Below are positions 24,478 to 32,728 of a stretch of DNA of 33,751 bases, piece by piece; the first letter of the stretch is position 1; every line of letters starts with the position of its first letter. The stretch is taken from contig DXGO01000133.1 of the NCBI GenBank assembly GCA_019113885.1, positions 1 through 33,751 of the forward strand, given 5' to 3'. A program made the position numbers and the translations under genes. Below the pieces are notes generated by a model, which worked only from the letters and a program-made list of their open reading frames with translations, made no database searches and was not told the DNA's origin. This stretch comes from Candidatus Alistipes intestinipullorum (GTDB taxonomy: Bacteria; Bacteroidota; Bacteroidia; Bacteroidales; Rikenellaceae).

Positions 24478-25449
24478 ATGCAAACGAACGAGCAGTTGCT
24501 TTCCGTCATCGAGAACTACCTGGCTCAGACCGATCTCCCGGCCGAGCCCGAACTCCTCTATGCACCCATCGGATACTCCCTCGCCGGAGGCGGGAAACGG
24601 CTGCGTCCGATGCTGCTGCTGCTCGCCTGCGGCATCTTCTCCGAAAACATCCAGCACGCCCTGCCCGCAGCAGCTGCCGTCGAGGTGTTCCACAACTTCA
24701 CGCTCCTGCACGACGACATCATGGACAATGCCGCCGTGCGCCGCGGAAAACCCTCGGTATATGCCAAATGGGGCCAGAACGTGGCCATCCTCTCGGGCGA
24801 CGCCATGCTGATCCAGGCCTATCGGCTCCTCGAACTCATCCCGCGGCAGTGGCTCCCGCAGGTGCTCTCGACCTTCAACACCATGGCACTCGAGGTGTGC
24901 GAAGGGCAGCAGTACGACATGGACTTCGAGCAGAAAGCAAAAGTCTCGGTGGTCGAATACATGCACATGATTGAACTCAAGACCTCGGCACTGCTGGCCG
25001 GAGCCGTGGTAATCGGGGCCACGCTCGGAGGCGCCACGGAGTCCGACTGCCGGAAACTGCGACGATTCGCCACGGAACTGGGACTCGCCTTCCAGCTGCA
25101 GGACGACCTCCTGGACAGCTATGGCGACGAACGGCTCGGGAAAGCCATCGGCGGCGACATCCTCGAAGGCAAAAAGACCTACCTGATGATCACGGCCATG
25201 AGCCATGCCGACGAGCCGACGCGCGAAATCCTCCGCACGGCCTACCGCAACCCGAAACTCGACAACGAGCAGAAGATCGCCGCCGTGAAAGCCGTCTATG
25301 ACCGGCTCGACGTGCCGCGCCTGACCGAACAGCAGATCGAACTCCGCTTCGACCGGGCGCTCTCGATTCTCGACACCCTTACGGCCCCCACGGAACGTAC
25401 GGTCCGCATGCGGGAATTCGCCCAAAGCCTCATGGGCCGCAAAAACTGA
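24478..25449 (+). CDS. Short-chain trans-polyprenyl diphosphate synthase
   Basis: Condenses isopentenyl diphosphate with allylic diphosphates in the cytoplasm. Of 323 residues: GGGKRLRP (37-44), first Asp-rich motif HDDIMD (78-83), the KTSALLAGA helix and second Asp-rich motif LQDDLLDSYGD. The residue five before the first Asp is aromatic (Phe74 in HNFTLLHDD) and the motif is DDxxD without insertion. By the known chain-length rules this resembles short-chain (GGPP or FPP) synthases rather than octaprenyl synthases; the exact product is inferred. In a Bacteroidales cell it would feed undecaprenyl or menaquinone side-chain synthesis. First gene of an operon; the next gene starts 3 bp after its stop. 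The MEP-pathway gene ispG is in the same window but not in this operon. Confidence 0.9.
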   Translation: MQTNEQLLSVIENYLAQTDLPAEPELLYAPIGYSLAGGGKRLRPMLLLLACGIFSENIQHALPAAAAVEVFHNFTLLHDDIMDNAAVRRGKPSVYAKWGQNVAILSGDAMLIQAYRLLELIPRQWLPQVLSTFNTMALEVCEGQQYDMDFEQKAKVSVVEYMHMIELKTSALLAGAVVIGATLGGATESDCRKLRRFATELGLAFQLQDDLLDSYGDERLGKAIGGDILEGKKTYLMITAMSHADEPTREILRTAYRNPKLDNEQKIAAVKAVYDRLDVPRLTEQQIELRFDRALSILDTLTAPTERTVRMREFAQSLMGRKN

Positions 25450-25452
25450 GGC

Positions 25453-26697
25453 ATGAAACGCTCCGACATCGAAATCATGGCCCCCGTGGGGTCGTACGAA
25501 TCCCTCGCCGCAGCCATTCAGGCCGGGGCCGACGCCGTCTATTTCGGCGTGGGGAAGCTCAACATGCGCTCCGCTTCGGCCGCCAACTTCTCGCTCGACG
25601 ACCTCGGACGCATCGTGGCGACGGCCCGCCGTGCCGGGGTGAAGAGCTACCTGACGGTCAACACCATCGTCTACGAGGAGGAGATCGACGAGGTGCGACG
25701 GGTCATCGACCGCGCACACGCCGAAGGGGTCGACGCCATCATCGCCTCCGACATGGCCGCCATCCTCTACGCCAGCGAGATCGGGCAGGAGGTGCACATC
25801 TCGACGCAGTGCAACATCTCGAACTCCGAAGCCGTGCGTTTCTATGCCCAATGGGCCGATACGGTGGTGCTGGCCCGCGAGCTCTCGCTCGAGCAGGTCG
25901 CCGCGATCCACCGTCGCATCGTCGAGGAGCCGATTCTCGGACCGAAAGGCAAGCCCGTCGCCATCGAGATGTTCGCCCACGGAGCCCTCTGCATGTCGAT
26001 CTCCGGGAAATGCTACCTCTCGCTCTACGAGACGGGATGCTCGGCCAACCGCGGCGTCTGCCGCCAGCTGTGCCGCCGAAAATACACCGTCACCGATACC
26101 GAAACCGGGGCGCAGCTCGATATTGACGGACGTTATGTCCTCTCGCCCAAGGACCTCTGCACGATCGACTTCCTCGACCGGATGCTCGACGCCGGCGTAC
26201 GGGTACTGAAGATCGAGGGACGGGCCCGCGGCGCAGAGTATGTCAAGCGCGTGGTGGAGGGTTACGACACCGCCCTGCGCGCCATCGAGGCGGGAACCTA
26301 TACGCCGGAACTGGCCGCCGGACTCAAGGAGCGGCTGCGGGAGGTTTTCAACCGCGGATTCTGGGAAGGGTACTACGCCGGACGCCCCGTCGTGGAGCAC
26401 AGCCCCGCCTACGGTTCGTCGGCCACACGCCGCAAGGTCTATGTCGGCAAGGTGGTGAACTTCTACAAAAAACTCTCCGTCGCCGAGGTGCTCGTCGAGG
26501 CGGCGCCACTCTCGGTCGGCGAAAAGATCTTCTTCCTCGGCGCCACGACGGGCGTGGCCGAACAGTCCCTCGACCAACTCCACGGACCCGACGGCAAACC
26601 GACCCGCCAGGTCGTCCAGGGCGAGCTCTGCGCCATCCGCACCCCGGGGGTGATCCGCCGCGGCGACAAGCTCTACAAATTCGAACATACCCTTTGA
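25453..26697 (+). CDS. U32 family protein, TrhP-like tRNA hydroxylation factor
   Basis: Named peptidase U32, but characterised relatives of this type (TrhP/YegQ) are needed for 5-hydroxyuridine at tRNA position 34, using prephenate and an iron-sulfur cluster. The 414-residue protein starts MKRSDIEIMAPVGSYESLAAAIQAGADAVYFG (TIM-barrel-like) and contains the U32 signature at about 172-210 with Cys180, Cys187, Cys203 and Cys207 as likely cluster ligands (Cys196 is extra). A C-terminal beta-barrel (about 325-414, RRKVYVGKVVNFYKKLSVAEVLVE) follows. RlhA, the rRNA relative, is much longer. UbiU/UbiV are also U32 members but serve ubiquinone synthesis, which this phylum lacks. The tRNA role is therefore likely but inferred. 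Located 3 bp after the polyprenyl synthase. Confidence 0.85.
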   Translation: MKRSDIEIMAPVGSYESLAAAIQAGADAVYFGVGKLNMRSASAANFSLDDLGRIVATARRAGVKSYLTVNTIVYEEEIDEVRRVIDRAHAEGVDAIIASDMAAILYASEIGQEVHISTQCNISNSEAVRFYAQWADTVVLARELSLEQVAAIHRRIVEEPILGPKGKPVAIEMFAHGALCMSISGKCYLSLYETGCSANRGVCRQLCRRKYTVTDTETGAQLDIDGRYVLSPKDLCTIDFLDRMLDAGVRVLKIEGRARGAEYVKRVVEGYDTALRAIEAGTYTPELAAGLKERLREVFNRGFWEGYYAGRPVVEHSPAYGSSATRRKVYVGKVVNFYKKLSVAEVLVEAAPLSVGEKIFFLGATTGVAEQSLDQLHGPDGKPTRQVVQGELCAIRTPGVIRRGDKLYKFEHTL

Positions 26698-26722
26698 TTC
26701 CAAATTCCATACCTGCTGTCAC

Positions 26723-27247
26723 ATGAAAAAATTCCTGTCGCTCCACGTACTTCTCCTGTCGATGCTCTTGGTCGCCTGCGACAAAAACTACTACTACATC
26801 GACGACACGACGATCGACCTGAAGGCCCAGAACATCGAGGCCGTCGGGACGCTCTTCTACAACATGGCCCGACAACCCGAAGAGGCCGAACAGCTCATAA
26901 GCATCGCCGAAACGACACTCTTCAACCGTTACACCGATCTGCTGCCCATCTCCGACCGGGCCGTCGACCAGCGCGGAACCGCCCGCGGATCGGCCATCGG
27001 ACAGTTGGCCACAGCGCTGACCCGCGCGTCGGAAGAGATGAAGCAACAACTCTTCGATGCCGCCGACCAGTTCCTGGGACCCTACGATCCGAAGATCATT
27101 TCGCCGGCGCTGAACGCCTACGCCATCACAACCGCCTCGAACCAGATCATCGAGGCATATGCCTATAACCCCCAGATGTTCGCCGACCTGCAGGAGCTCT
27201 GCGAGACCTATCTCGGCATCGAACTTGAAGCGATCGCAAGGAACTAA
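26723..27247 (+). CDS. Small predicted lipoprotein, unknown function
   Basis: I do not recognise this family. 174 residues with a lipoprotein signal: hydrophobic run LSLHVLLLSMLLVAC with lipobox LVAC and Cys19. After the cysteine comes a short Tyr/Asp-rich stretch (DKNYYYIDDTTIDL), which may act as an outer-membrane retention or sorting region. The remainder is predicted helical with no transmembrane part and few charged clusters. The gene lies 25 bp after trhP and 48 bp before the DUF5009 gene with no promoter or terminator visible in either gap, so it probably belongs to the same operon. Confidence 0.75.
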   Translation: MKKFLSLHVLLLSMLLVACDKNYYYIDDTTIDLKAQNIEAVGTLFYNMARQPEEAEQLISIAETTLFNRYTDLLPISDRAVDQRGTARGSAIGQLATALTRASEEMKQQLFDAADQFLGPYDPKIISPALNAYAITTASNQIIEAYAYNPQMFADLQELCETYLGIELEAIARN

Positions 27248-27295
27248 GCCGCCCCCGCGGGCCACGACCTCCGACGACAACCTAAACCCAAATAA

Positions 27296-28423
27296 ATGAT
27301 GAAAAACAACCCGTCTCAAACCCCTTCGAAACGACTCCTGTCGCTCGACGCCCTGCGCGGATTCGACATGATGTTCATCATGGGATTCGCCGGACTCGTC
27401 GTCGCCCTGTGCAAGCTCTTCCCCGGAGGTTTCTCCGACTGGCTCTCCGCCCAGATGGGACATGCCGAGTGGAACGGATTCTTCCACCACGACACCATCT
27501 TCCCGCTGTTCCTCTTCATCGCAGGCATCTCGTTCCCCTTCTCGCTGGCCAAACAGCGGAGCCTGGGACACAGCGACCGGCAGATTTGGCTGAAGGTGAT
27601 CCGCCGCGGCCTGACACTCGTCGTGCTCGGGTTCATCTACAACGGGATGCTCCGTCTCAACCTCGGCACGCTGCGCCTGCCGAGCGTCCTGGGACGCATC
27701 GGGTTGGCATGGATGTTCGCCGCCATGATCTATCTCTGCTGCAACACCCGGGTGCGGATCGCAATCGCCGCCCTCCTGCTCGTCGGATACGGGCTCGTGC
27801 TGCAGTTCGTCGCGGCCCCCGATGTAGCGGGCGCCGACGCGCTCTCGTTTCAGGGCAATATCGTAGGCTACATCGACCGCACGATCATGCCGTCGCACCT
27901 GCTGGGTGGCGGGTTCGATCCCGAGGGCCTGCTGAGCACCCTCCCGGCCATCGTGACAGCCATGCTGGGCATGTTCACCGGGGAGTTTATCCGGCGCCCC
28001 GACGAGGAGGTCTCCGGCAAACGGAAAGCCGGGTACATGGCCCTGGGAGCCGTCGTGCTGCTCGTGCTGGCTCTCTGCCTGAACCCCATGCAGCCGATCA
28101 ACAAGAAACTCTGGACCCCGGCCTTCGTCTTCGCCGCAGGGGCCTATTCGCTCGGCATGTTCGCACTGTTCTACTACCTGATCGACGTCAGGCAGTGGCG
28201 CCGCTGGACACGCTTCTTCCAGGTGATCGGCGTCAACTCGATCACCATCTACATGGCTCAGCGCTTCATCGACTTCGACTACACGAACCGCCTCATCCTC
28301 GGCGGGCTGGCCGAAAAGTGCCCTGCCGAGGTCGGAGGCGTCATCCTCGCAGCGGGATATATCGCCCTCTGCTGGCTGCTGCTGTGGTTCCTCGATCGGA
28401 AGAAGGTCTACCTCAAGGTATGA
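27296..28423 (+). CDS. DUF5009/HGSNAT-like multi-pass membrane acyltransferase
   Basis: A 375-residue protein with about ten hydrophobic helices. It begins with the family motif LSLDALRGFDMMFIMG (15-30) and carries His56-x2-Trp59-x-Gly followed by D66-x2-FPLFLFIAGISFPFSL. This resembles bacterial homologues of lysosomal heparan-alpha-glucosaminide N-acetyltransferase, which moves an acetyl group from acetyl-CoA across the membrane. For the bacterial DUF5009 proteins the acceptor is not known; acetylation of an envelope sugar is a reasonable guess. Two adjacent ATGs (27296 and 27299) make the first residue uncertain. Last gene of the operon that begins with the polyprenyl synthase; followed by a strong terminator. 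Confidence 0.82.
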   Translation: MMKNNPSQTPSKRLLSLDALRGFDMMFIMGFAGLVVALCKLFPGGFSDWLSAQMGHAEWNGFFHHDTIFPLFLFIAGISFPFSLAKQRSLGHSDRQIWLKVIRRGLTLVVLGFIYNGMLRLNLGTLRLPSVLGRIGLAWMFAAMIYLCCNTRVRIAIAALLLVGYGLVLQFVAAPDVAGADALSFQGNIVGYIDRTIMPSHLLGGGFDPEGLLSTLPAIVTAMLGMFTGEFIRRPDEEVSGKRKAGYMALGAVVLLVLALCLNPMQPINKKLWTPAFVFAAGAYSLGMFALFYYLIDVRQWRRWTRFFQVIGVNSITIYMAQRFIDFDYTNRLILGGLAEKCPAEVGGVILAAGYIALCWLLLWFLDRKKVYLKV

Positions 28424-28451
28424 TCCGCAGCGAACCGGAGCTCCATGGTAC

Positions 28452-28482
28452 GACACCTCCCCTCTGCGGGAGGTGTCTTTTT
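28452..28482 (+). terminator. Intrinsic terminator of the polyprenyl synthase operon
   Basis: GACACCTCCC (28452-28461) pairs exactly with 28468-28477, loop CTCTGC, followed by five T. Confidence 0.93.
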
Positions 28483-28500
28483 GTCCGGGGAGAAGCCGCC

Positions 28501-28630
28501 GAAGACGCAGGCGGACGGGAGGGCAGGCGAGCAGGAGAGCTGGAAAGCTGGAGGGCAGGAGAGCCGGAAGGCGAGAGACGGGAGGATAAAAGGGACTGAA
28601 TGAACTGAATGGGCTGGGACGGGCTGGGAC
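28501..28630 (+). repeat. Purine-rich spacer with short direct repeats
   Basis: The 299-bp gap between the DUF5009 and MFS genes holds no gene I can support. After the terminator the plus strand is strongly G/A-rich. GCAGGAGAGC occurs at 28531-28540 and again at 28555-28564, ACTGAATG twice near 28595-28610, and GGGCTGGGAC in tandem at 28611-28620 and 28621-28630. This looks like small-scale slippage duplication. Confidence 0.7.
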
Positions 28631-28709
28631 AATCGGACAAAAACAGTCATCCCGGGCCGGAGATGAGCGCGCCCGCAATCCCCAGAAACCGGATTTCGCC
28701 GTTTTTTCG

Positions 28710-28717
28710 TATCTTTG
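28710..28717 (+). promoter_or_regulatory. -7 element immediately before the MFS gene
   Basis: TATCTTTG at 28710-28717, only 5 bp before ATG 28723. No clear -33 element is visible at 17-22 bp. If ATG 28723 is used, the mRNA would be leaderless or nearly so. Confidence 0.6.
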
Positions 28718-28722
28718 CCGCG

Positions 28723-30144
28723 ATGTTCGCAGCTCGTCACATACCCGAACGTCCCCTCGACGGAATTCCGATGCCCCGACGCATCGGCGCCATCCTGGCC
28801 GTCGCCTTCGGCGTGTCCCTCTCGGTCATCGACGCCACGATCGCCAACGTCGCCCTCCCGACCATCGGAGCACGGCTCGGCATATCGTCGGCCGACTCCA
28901 TCTGGATCGTCAACGCCTACCAGCTCGCCATCATGGTCTCGCTGCTCTCGTTTTCGGCCCTGGGCGACGTCATCGGATGCCGCAAGGTTTACATCGGAGG
29001 GTTGGTTCTCTTCACGGCGGCTTCGGTCGGATGCGCCCTCTCGCGATCGCTCCAAGGGCTCGTCCTGACCCGTGTGTTCCAGGGATTCGGCGCCGCGGCC
29101 ATCACCTCGGTAAACACCACCCTCATCCGCTTCATCTACCCCAAGACACAACTCGGACGCGGCATGGGCATCAACGCCACGGTCGTGGCTGTCTCGTCGG
29201 TCGCGGGCCCGACACTCGCCGCCGGCATCCTCTCGGTGGCCGACTGGCCGTGGCTCTTCGCCGTGAACGTCCCGATCGGGCTCATCGCCCTGGCCCTCGG
29301 CGGCCGCTTCCTGCCCGCCAACCCCGTGCGGGTGCGCAACCACCGCTTCGACTGGCGCGACGCCGTGATGAACGCCCTCACCTTCGGGCTGCTCATGGCT
29401 TCGGTCGAGGGACTCTCACACGGACTCGACCCGCGCATCCTCTCGCTCGGCGTCGCGGCCCTGCTCATCGTGGGCTTCTTCTTCATCCGCTCCCAACTCC
29501 ACGAAGAGTTCCCCATCCTTCCGTTCGACCTGCTGCGCATCCCGATCTTCTCGGTCTCGGTCCTGACGTCGATCTGCTCGTTCCTCGGACAGATGCTCGC
29601 CATGGTCGCCCTGCCCTTCTACCTGCAACACGTCTGCGGGTACAGCGACGTGACCACCGGGCTGCTGCTCACCGCATGGCCCGCCATCATCATGGTCGTG
29701 GCTCCCGTAGCCGGCATCCTCGTCGAACGCATCCACGCCGGGCTGCTGGGCGGCCTGGGGCTCATGGCCATGGCTACGGGACTCTTCCTGCTGGTCTTCC
29801 TGCCCGAGCACCCCACGGACTTCGACATCATCTGGCGGCTGGTCCTCTGCGGCGCCGGGTTCGGGCTCTTCCAATCGCCCAACAACAGCATCCTGATCGC
29901 CTCGGCACCCCCCGAGCGCAGCGGTTCGGCCAGCGGCATGCTCGCCACGGCCCGGCTCGTGGGACAAACCACCGGTGCGGCGCTCATGGCCCTGCTGTTC
30001 CACATCGTCCCGGAAAACAGCACCCACACCGCCCTGATGATCGCCGGAGGCTTCGCCCTCGCGGGCGCCGCCGTCAGCCTTGCGCGCATCTCCCTGCCGC
30101 TGCCCGAAGGGCTGGCCCGCCGCAAACCCCGATCACACGCCTGA
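28723..30144 (+). CDS. DHA2-type MFS drug exporter
   Basis: Proton-coupled multidrug efflux permease of the inner membrane, 473 residues with 13-14 hydrophobic helices, as in the EmrB/QacA group. Seen: VSLSVIDATIANVALPTIGARLG in helix 1 (the DHA2 motif D1 region, LDxTIVNVALP), WIVNAYQLAIMVSLLSFSALGDVIGCRKVY (motif A, GxLaDrxGrkxxl, here GDVIGCRK), and the motif C region VVAVSSVAGPTLAAGILSVADWPWLFAVNVPIG. No periplasmic adaptor (emrA/hlyD) or TolC gene is adjacent. The start could be ATG 28723, right after the -7 element, or ATG 28771 (MPRRIGAIL), which would leave a leader of about 48 nt. The frame open from 28609 begins upstream of the promoter and is not used. ldcA starts 7 bp after its stop. 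Confidence 0.9.
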   Translation: MFAARHIPERPLDGIPMPRRIGAILAVAFGVSLSVIDATIANVALPTIGARLGISSADSIWIVNAYQLAIMVSLLSFSALGDVIGCRKVYIGGLVLFTAASVGCALSRSLQGLVLTRVFQGFGAAAITSVNTTLIRFIYPKTQLGRGMGINATVVAVSSVAGPTLAAGILSVADWPWLFAVNVPIGLIALALGGRFLPANPVRVRNHRFDWRDAVMNALTFGLLMASVEGLSHGLDPRILSLGVAALLIVGFFFIRSQLHEEFPILPFDLLRIPIFSVSVLTSICSFLGQMLAMVALPFYLQHVCGYSDVTTGLLLTAWPAIIMVVAPVAGILVERIHAGLLGGLGLMAMATGLFLLVFLPEHPTDFDIIWRLVLCGAGFGLFQSPNNSILIASAPPERSGSASGMLATARLVGQTTGAALMALLFHIVPENSTHTALMIAGGFALAGAAVSLARISLPLPEGLARRKPRSHA

Positions 30145-30151
30145 CCCTGTT

Positions 30152-31174
30152 ATGAAACACCTCATCCCGTTGCTCCTGCTCCTCATCCCTTGCGGCTCGG
30201 CAGCCCAAACACCCGTTGCGGAGGCGGATTCCATCGCAACCGCGCACGTCGCCGCCGACTCTACCCGCTTCGTACGTCCGCCCTATCTTCGCGAGGGGGA
30301 CACCGTAGGCATCGTCTCCCCGGCCGGACGCCTGCCTTTGAAAGCCGACACCGCCAAGGTCCGCGAGCGGTTTGAAGCATGGGGCCTGCATGTGAAATTC
30401 GGAGCCCACTACGCCGATCAGGAGCAACCCTACTTCGCCGGAACCGACGCACAACGCGCCGAAGACCTCCAGCGGATGGTCGACGACCCCTCGGTCAAGG
30501 CGGTCATCGCCTACCGCGGCGGGTATGGGTCGGTGCGCCTGCTGCCGATGCTCCGGCTCGAAAAACTGCAAGAGCATCCCAAATGGATCGTCGGGTTCAG
30601 CGACATCACTCTTCTCCACCTCGTACTCCGGCGCCTCGGCGTGGAGAGCATCCACGGAGCCATGCCCGGATCGTTTGTCTTCGACGAGGAGGACCCCTCG
30701 GCCGAGTCGCTGCGCAGGGCCCTCTTCGGGCAGACCGACAGCATTGCCGTCCCGCCCCATCCGCTGAATTGCCCCGGAACCGCCTCGGGACGTCTGGCCG
30801 GAGGGAACCTCATGCAGCTGTGTTCCGCCCTGGGAACCCCCGAAGAGCTGGAGGTCGACACCCCTACGATACTGTTCATCGAGGAGATCGGAGAGTTCGT
30901 CTACCGCATCGACCGCATGATGCAGAGCCTCCAGCGCAGCGGAAAACTCCGCAACCTGAAGGCCGTACTGGTCGGGCACTTCTCTGAAATGATGGGGCTC
31001 AAGCGTTTCGGCGTGGAAGACCCCTACGAGGTGCTCGACCCCTACCTCCGGCCACTCGGAATCCCCGTCGTCTACGGATTCCCCGCAGGCCACGCCGCAC
31101 CCAACCGGTCGGTCTACCTGGGCCGCGAGGTGACCGTCCAGGTCGACGAAACAGGGGCCCGGCTCCTCTTCTGA
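30152..31174 (+). CDS. Secreted LD-carboxypeptidase (S66 family)
   Basis: Removes the terminal D-alanine from L,D-linked murein tetrapeptides in peptidoglycan recycling. The 340-residue protein has a signal peptide (MKHLIPLLLLLIPCGSAAQ), so it would act in the periplasm, whereas E. coli LdcA is cytoplasmic. The S66 features are VGIVSPAG (52-59), YRGGYGS (121-127), the nucleophile Ser150 in GFSDITLLH, Glu244 in FIEEIGE and His314 in FPAGHAAPN, matching the Ser-Glu-His triad. ATG 30152 is chosen for the signal peptide; the frame is open from 30080 but overlaps the MFS gene. It lies 7 bp after the MFS gene and is probably co-transcribed with it. Confidence 0.93.
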   Translation: MKHLIPLLLLLIPCGSAAQTPVAEADSIATAHVAADSTRFVRPPYLREGDTVGIVSPAGRLPLKADTAKVRERFEAWGLHVKFGAHYADQEQPYFAGTDAQRAEDLQRMVDDPSVKAVIAYRGGYGSVRLLPMLRLEKLQEHPKWIVGFSDITLLHLVLRRLGVESIHGAMPGSFVFDEEDPSAESLRRALFGQTDSIAVPPHPLNCPGTASGRLAGGNLMQLCSALGTPEELEVDTPTILFIEEIGEFVYRIDRMMQSLQRSGKLRNLKAVLVGHFSEMMGLKRFGVEDPYEVLDPYLRPLGIPVVYGFPAGHAAPNRSVYLGREVTVQVDETGARLLF

Positions 31175-31239
31175 AGGTACTTTTACAGAAAATAACCGCA
31201 AATAACCACCCGCGGGGGTGCGGCTCACGTATTTTTTAT

Positions 31240-31247
31240 TATTTTTG
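31240..31247 (+). promoter_or_regulatory. -7 element for aminopeptidase P
   Basis: TATTTTTG at 31240-31247, 20 bp before the ATG at 31268. The region upstream is AT-rich (a six-T run just before), and no convincing -33 element is seen. Confidence 0.6.
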
Positions 31248-31267
31248 TGGAAAACACATCTCACATC

Positions 31268-32659
31268 ATGTTCTCCGCAAAAACCTATACCTCACGGCGC
31301 GAAACCCTGCGCACGAAGATCGGCAGCGGCATCATCCTGCTGCCCGGAAACCCGTTCTCCCCGAACAACTACCCCAACAACGCCTACTATTTCCGCCAGG
31401 ACTCGACCTTCCGCTACTACTTCGGGCTCAATGTCGCCGACCTGGTCGGCGTGATCGACGCCGATTCGGGCGAGGAGGCCCTCTATGGCGATGACCTGAC
31501 GGTCGAGGACATCATCTGGACAGGCCCCCAGCCCTCGTTGCACGACATGGCCGCCGAAGTGGGCGTCCGCGCAACCTTCCCCATGGCCCAACTCCAGGAT
31601 CGTCTGCGCAAGGCCATCGCCCTGGGACGAAAGATCCACTACCTCCCGCCCTATCGCGGAGAGACGAAACTCCAGCTTTCGGCCCTGCTCGGCATCAAGC
31701 CCGAACTGCTCCATGACTACAAGTCCGTCGAACTGATGTTCGCCGTGGCGGAGATGCGCGAAAAGAAGAGCCCGGAGGAGATCGAAGCCCTCGAACGCGC
31801 CTTCCACATCGGATACGACATGCATTTGCTGGCCATGAAGATGTGCCGCCCGGGCGTCATCGAACGCGAAATCTCCGGCGCCATCGAAGGCATCGCACGG
31901 TCGAAGGGCCAGGGCGTATCGTTCCCCTCGATCGTCTCGCAGCACGGAGAGACGCTCCACAACCTCAACGCCGAAGGCGTACTGGAACCCGGACGCCTGC
32001 TGCTCTGCGACGCCGGAGGCGAAAGCCTCGAGGGCTACTGCTCCGACCACACGCGCACCTATCCCGTCAGCGGGAAGTTCGACTCCCGGCAACGCGAAAT
32101 CTACGACATCGTGCTGGCCGCACACGACCATGTGGCCCGCATCGTCCGACCCCATATGATGTACACGGAGATCCACAATGCCGCCTACATGGTCCTCGCC
32201 GAGGGACTTGTCGCGCTCGGGTTGCTCAAGGGGTCGCCGGCCGACGCCGTGGCAGCGGGCGCCATGACGATGCTCATGCCCCACGGACTCGGGCACGGAC
32301 TCGGAATGGACGTCCACGACTGCGAGGCCATGGGCGAGCGGTCGTTCGACTTCTCGTCGATCGCCGACCGTGCCGCACGCTCGGCAACCTGCGTCTACCG
32401 CGCAGCCTGGAGGGTTGAACCCGGTACGGTGATGTCCGACGAACCGGGCCTCTACTTCATCCCCGCCCTGATCGACAAGTGCCGCGCCGAAGGGCTCTAC
32501 AAGGGAATCGTCGACTACGACCGGCTCGATGCATACCGCAATTTCGGCGGCATCCGCATCGAGGACGACCTGCTCGTGACCGACGAAGGTTGCCGCATCA
32601 TCGGCGACCGCAAGATTCCCGTAACGGTCGAGGAACTCGAAGCCGTCGTCGGGAAATAG
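31268..32659 (+). CDS. Xaa-Pro aminopeptidase (M24B)
   Basis: Metalloaminopeptidase that removes N-terminal residues preceding proline; cytoplasmic, with no signal peptide. 463 residues with an N-terminal AMP_N-type domain (about 1-170; SRRETLRTKIGSGIILLPGN, YYFRQDSTFRYYFGL) and the pita-bread catalytic domain. The five metal ligands are visible: Asp248 (LCDAGGE), Asp260 (CSDHTRTYPVSG), His343 (GLGHGLGMDVHD), Glu392 (SDEPGLYF) and Glu432 (IRIEDDLLV). The start at ATG 31268 (MFSAKTYTSRRETL) is used; the GTG at 31247 is inside the -7 element. Could be called PepP. The SGNH hydrolase gene follows after 69 bp without a visible promoter. Confidence 0.95.
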   Translation: MFSAKTYTSRRETLRTKIGSGIILLPGNPFSPNNYPNNAYYFRQDSTFRYYFGLNVADLVGVIDADSGEEALYGDDLTVEDIIWTGPQPSLHDMAAEVGVRATFPMAQLQDRLRKAIALGRKIHYLPPYRGETKLQLSALLGIKPELLHDYKSVELMFAVAEMREKKSPEEIEALERAFHIGYDMHLLAMKMCRPGVIEREISGAIEGIARSKGQGVSFPSIVSQHGETLHNLNAEGVLEPGRLLLCDAGGESLEGYCSDHTRTYPVSGKFDSRQREIYDIVLAAHDHVARIVRPHMMYTEIHNAAYMVLAEGLVALGLLKGSPADAVAAGAMTMLMPHGLGHGLGMDVHDCEAMGERSFDFSSIADRAARSATCVYRAAWRVEPGTVMSDEPGLYFIPALIDKCRAEGLYKGIVDYDRLDAYRNFGGIRIEDDLLVTDEGCRIIGDRKIPVTVEELEAVVGK

Positions 32660-32728
32660 CCCCTGCGGCAAACTGCAGAAACGCAAAAACAAGAACTGTC
32701 CAACAAAAAAACAGACACCCCCTGCATC

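Noticed and set aside
24445..26703. Very long minus-strand open frame opposite the polyprenyl synthase and U32 genes
   Set aside because: Spans two solid plus-strand genes, shows no recognisable motif, and overlaps the promoter region; shadow.
26348..28678. Minus-strand open frame of about 776 codons
   Set aside because: Runs across three plus-strand genes and a clear intrinsic terminator; Asp/Glu/His/Gln-rich low-complexity translation; shadow.
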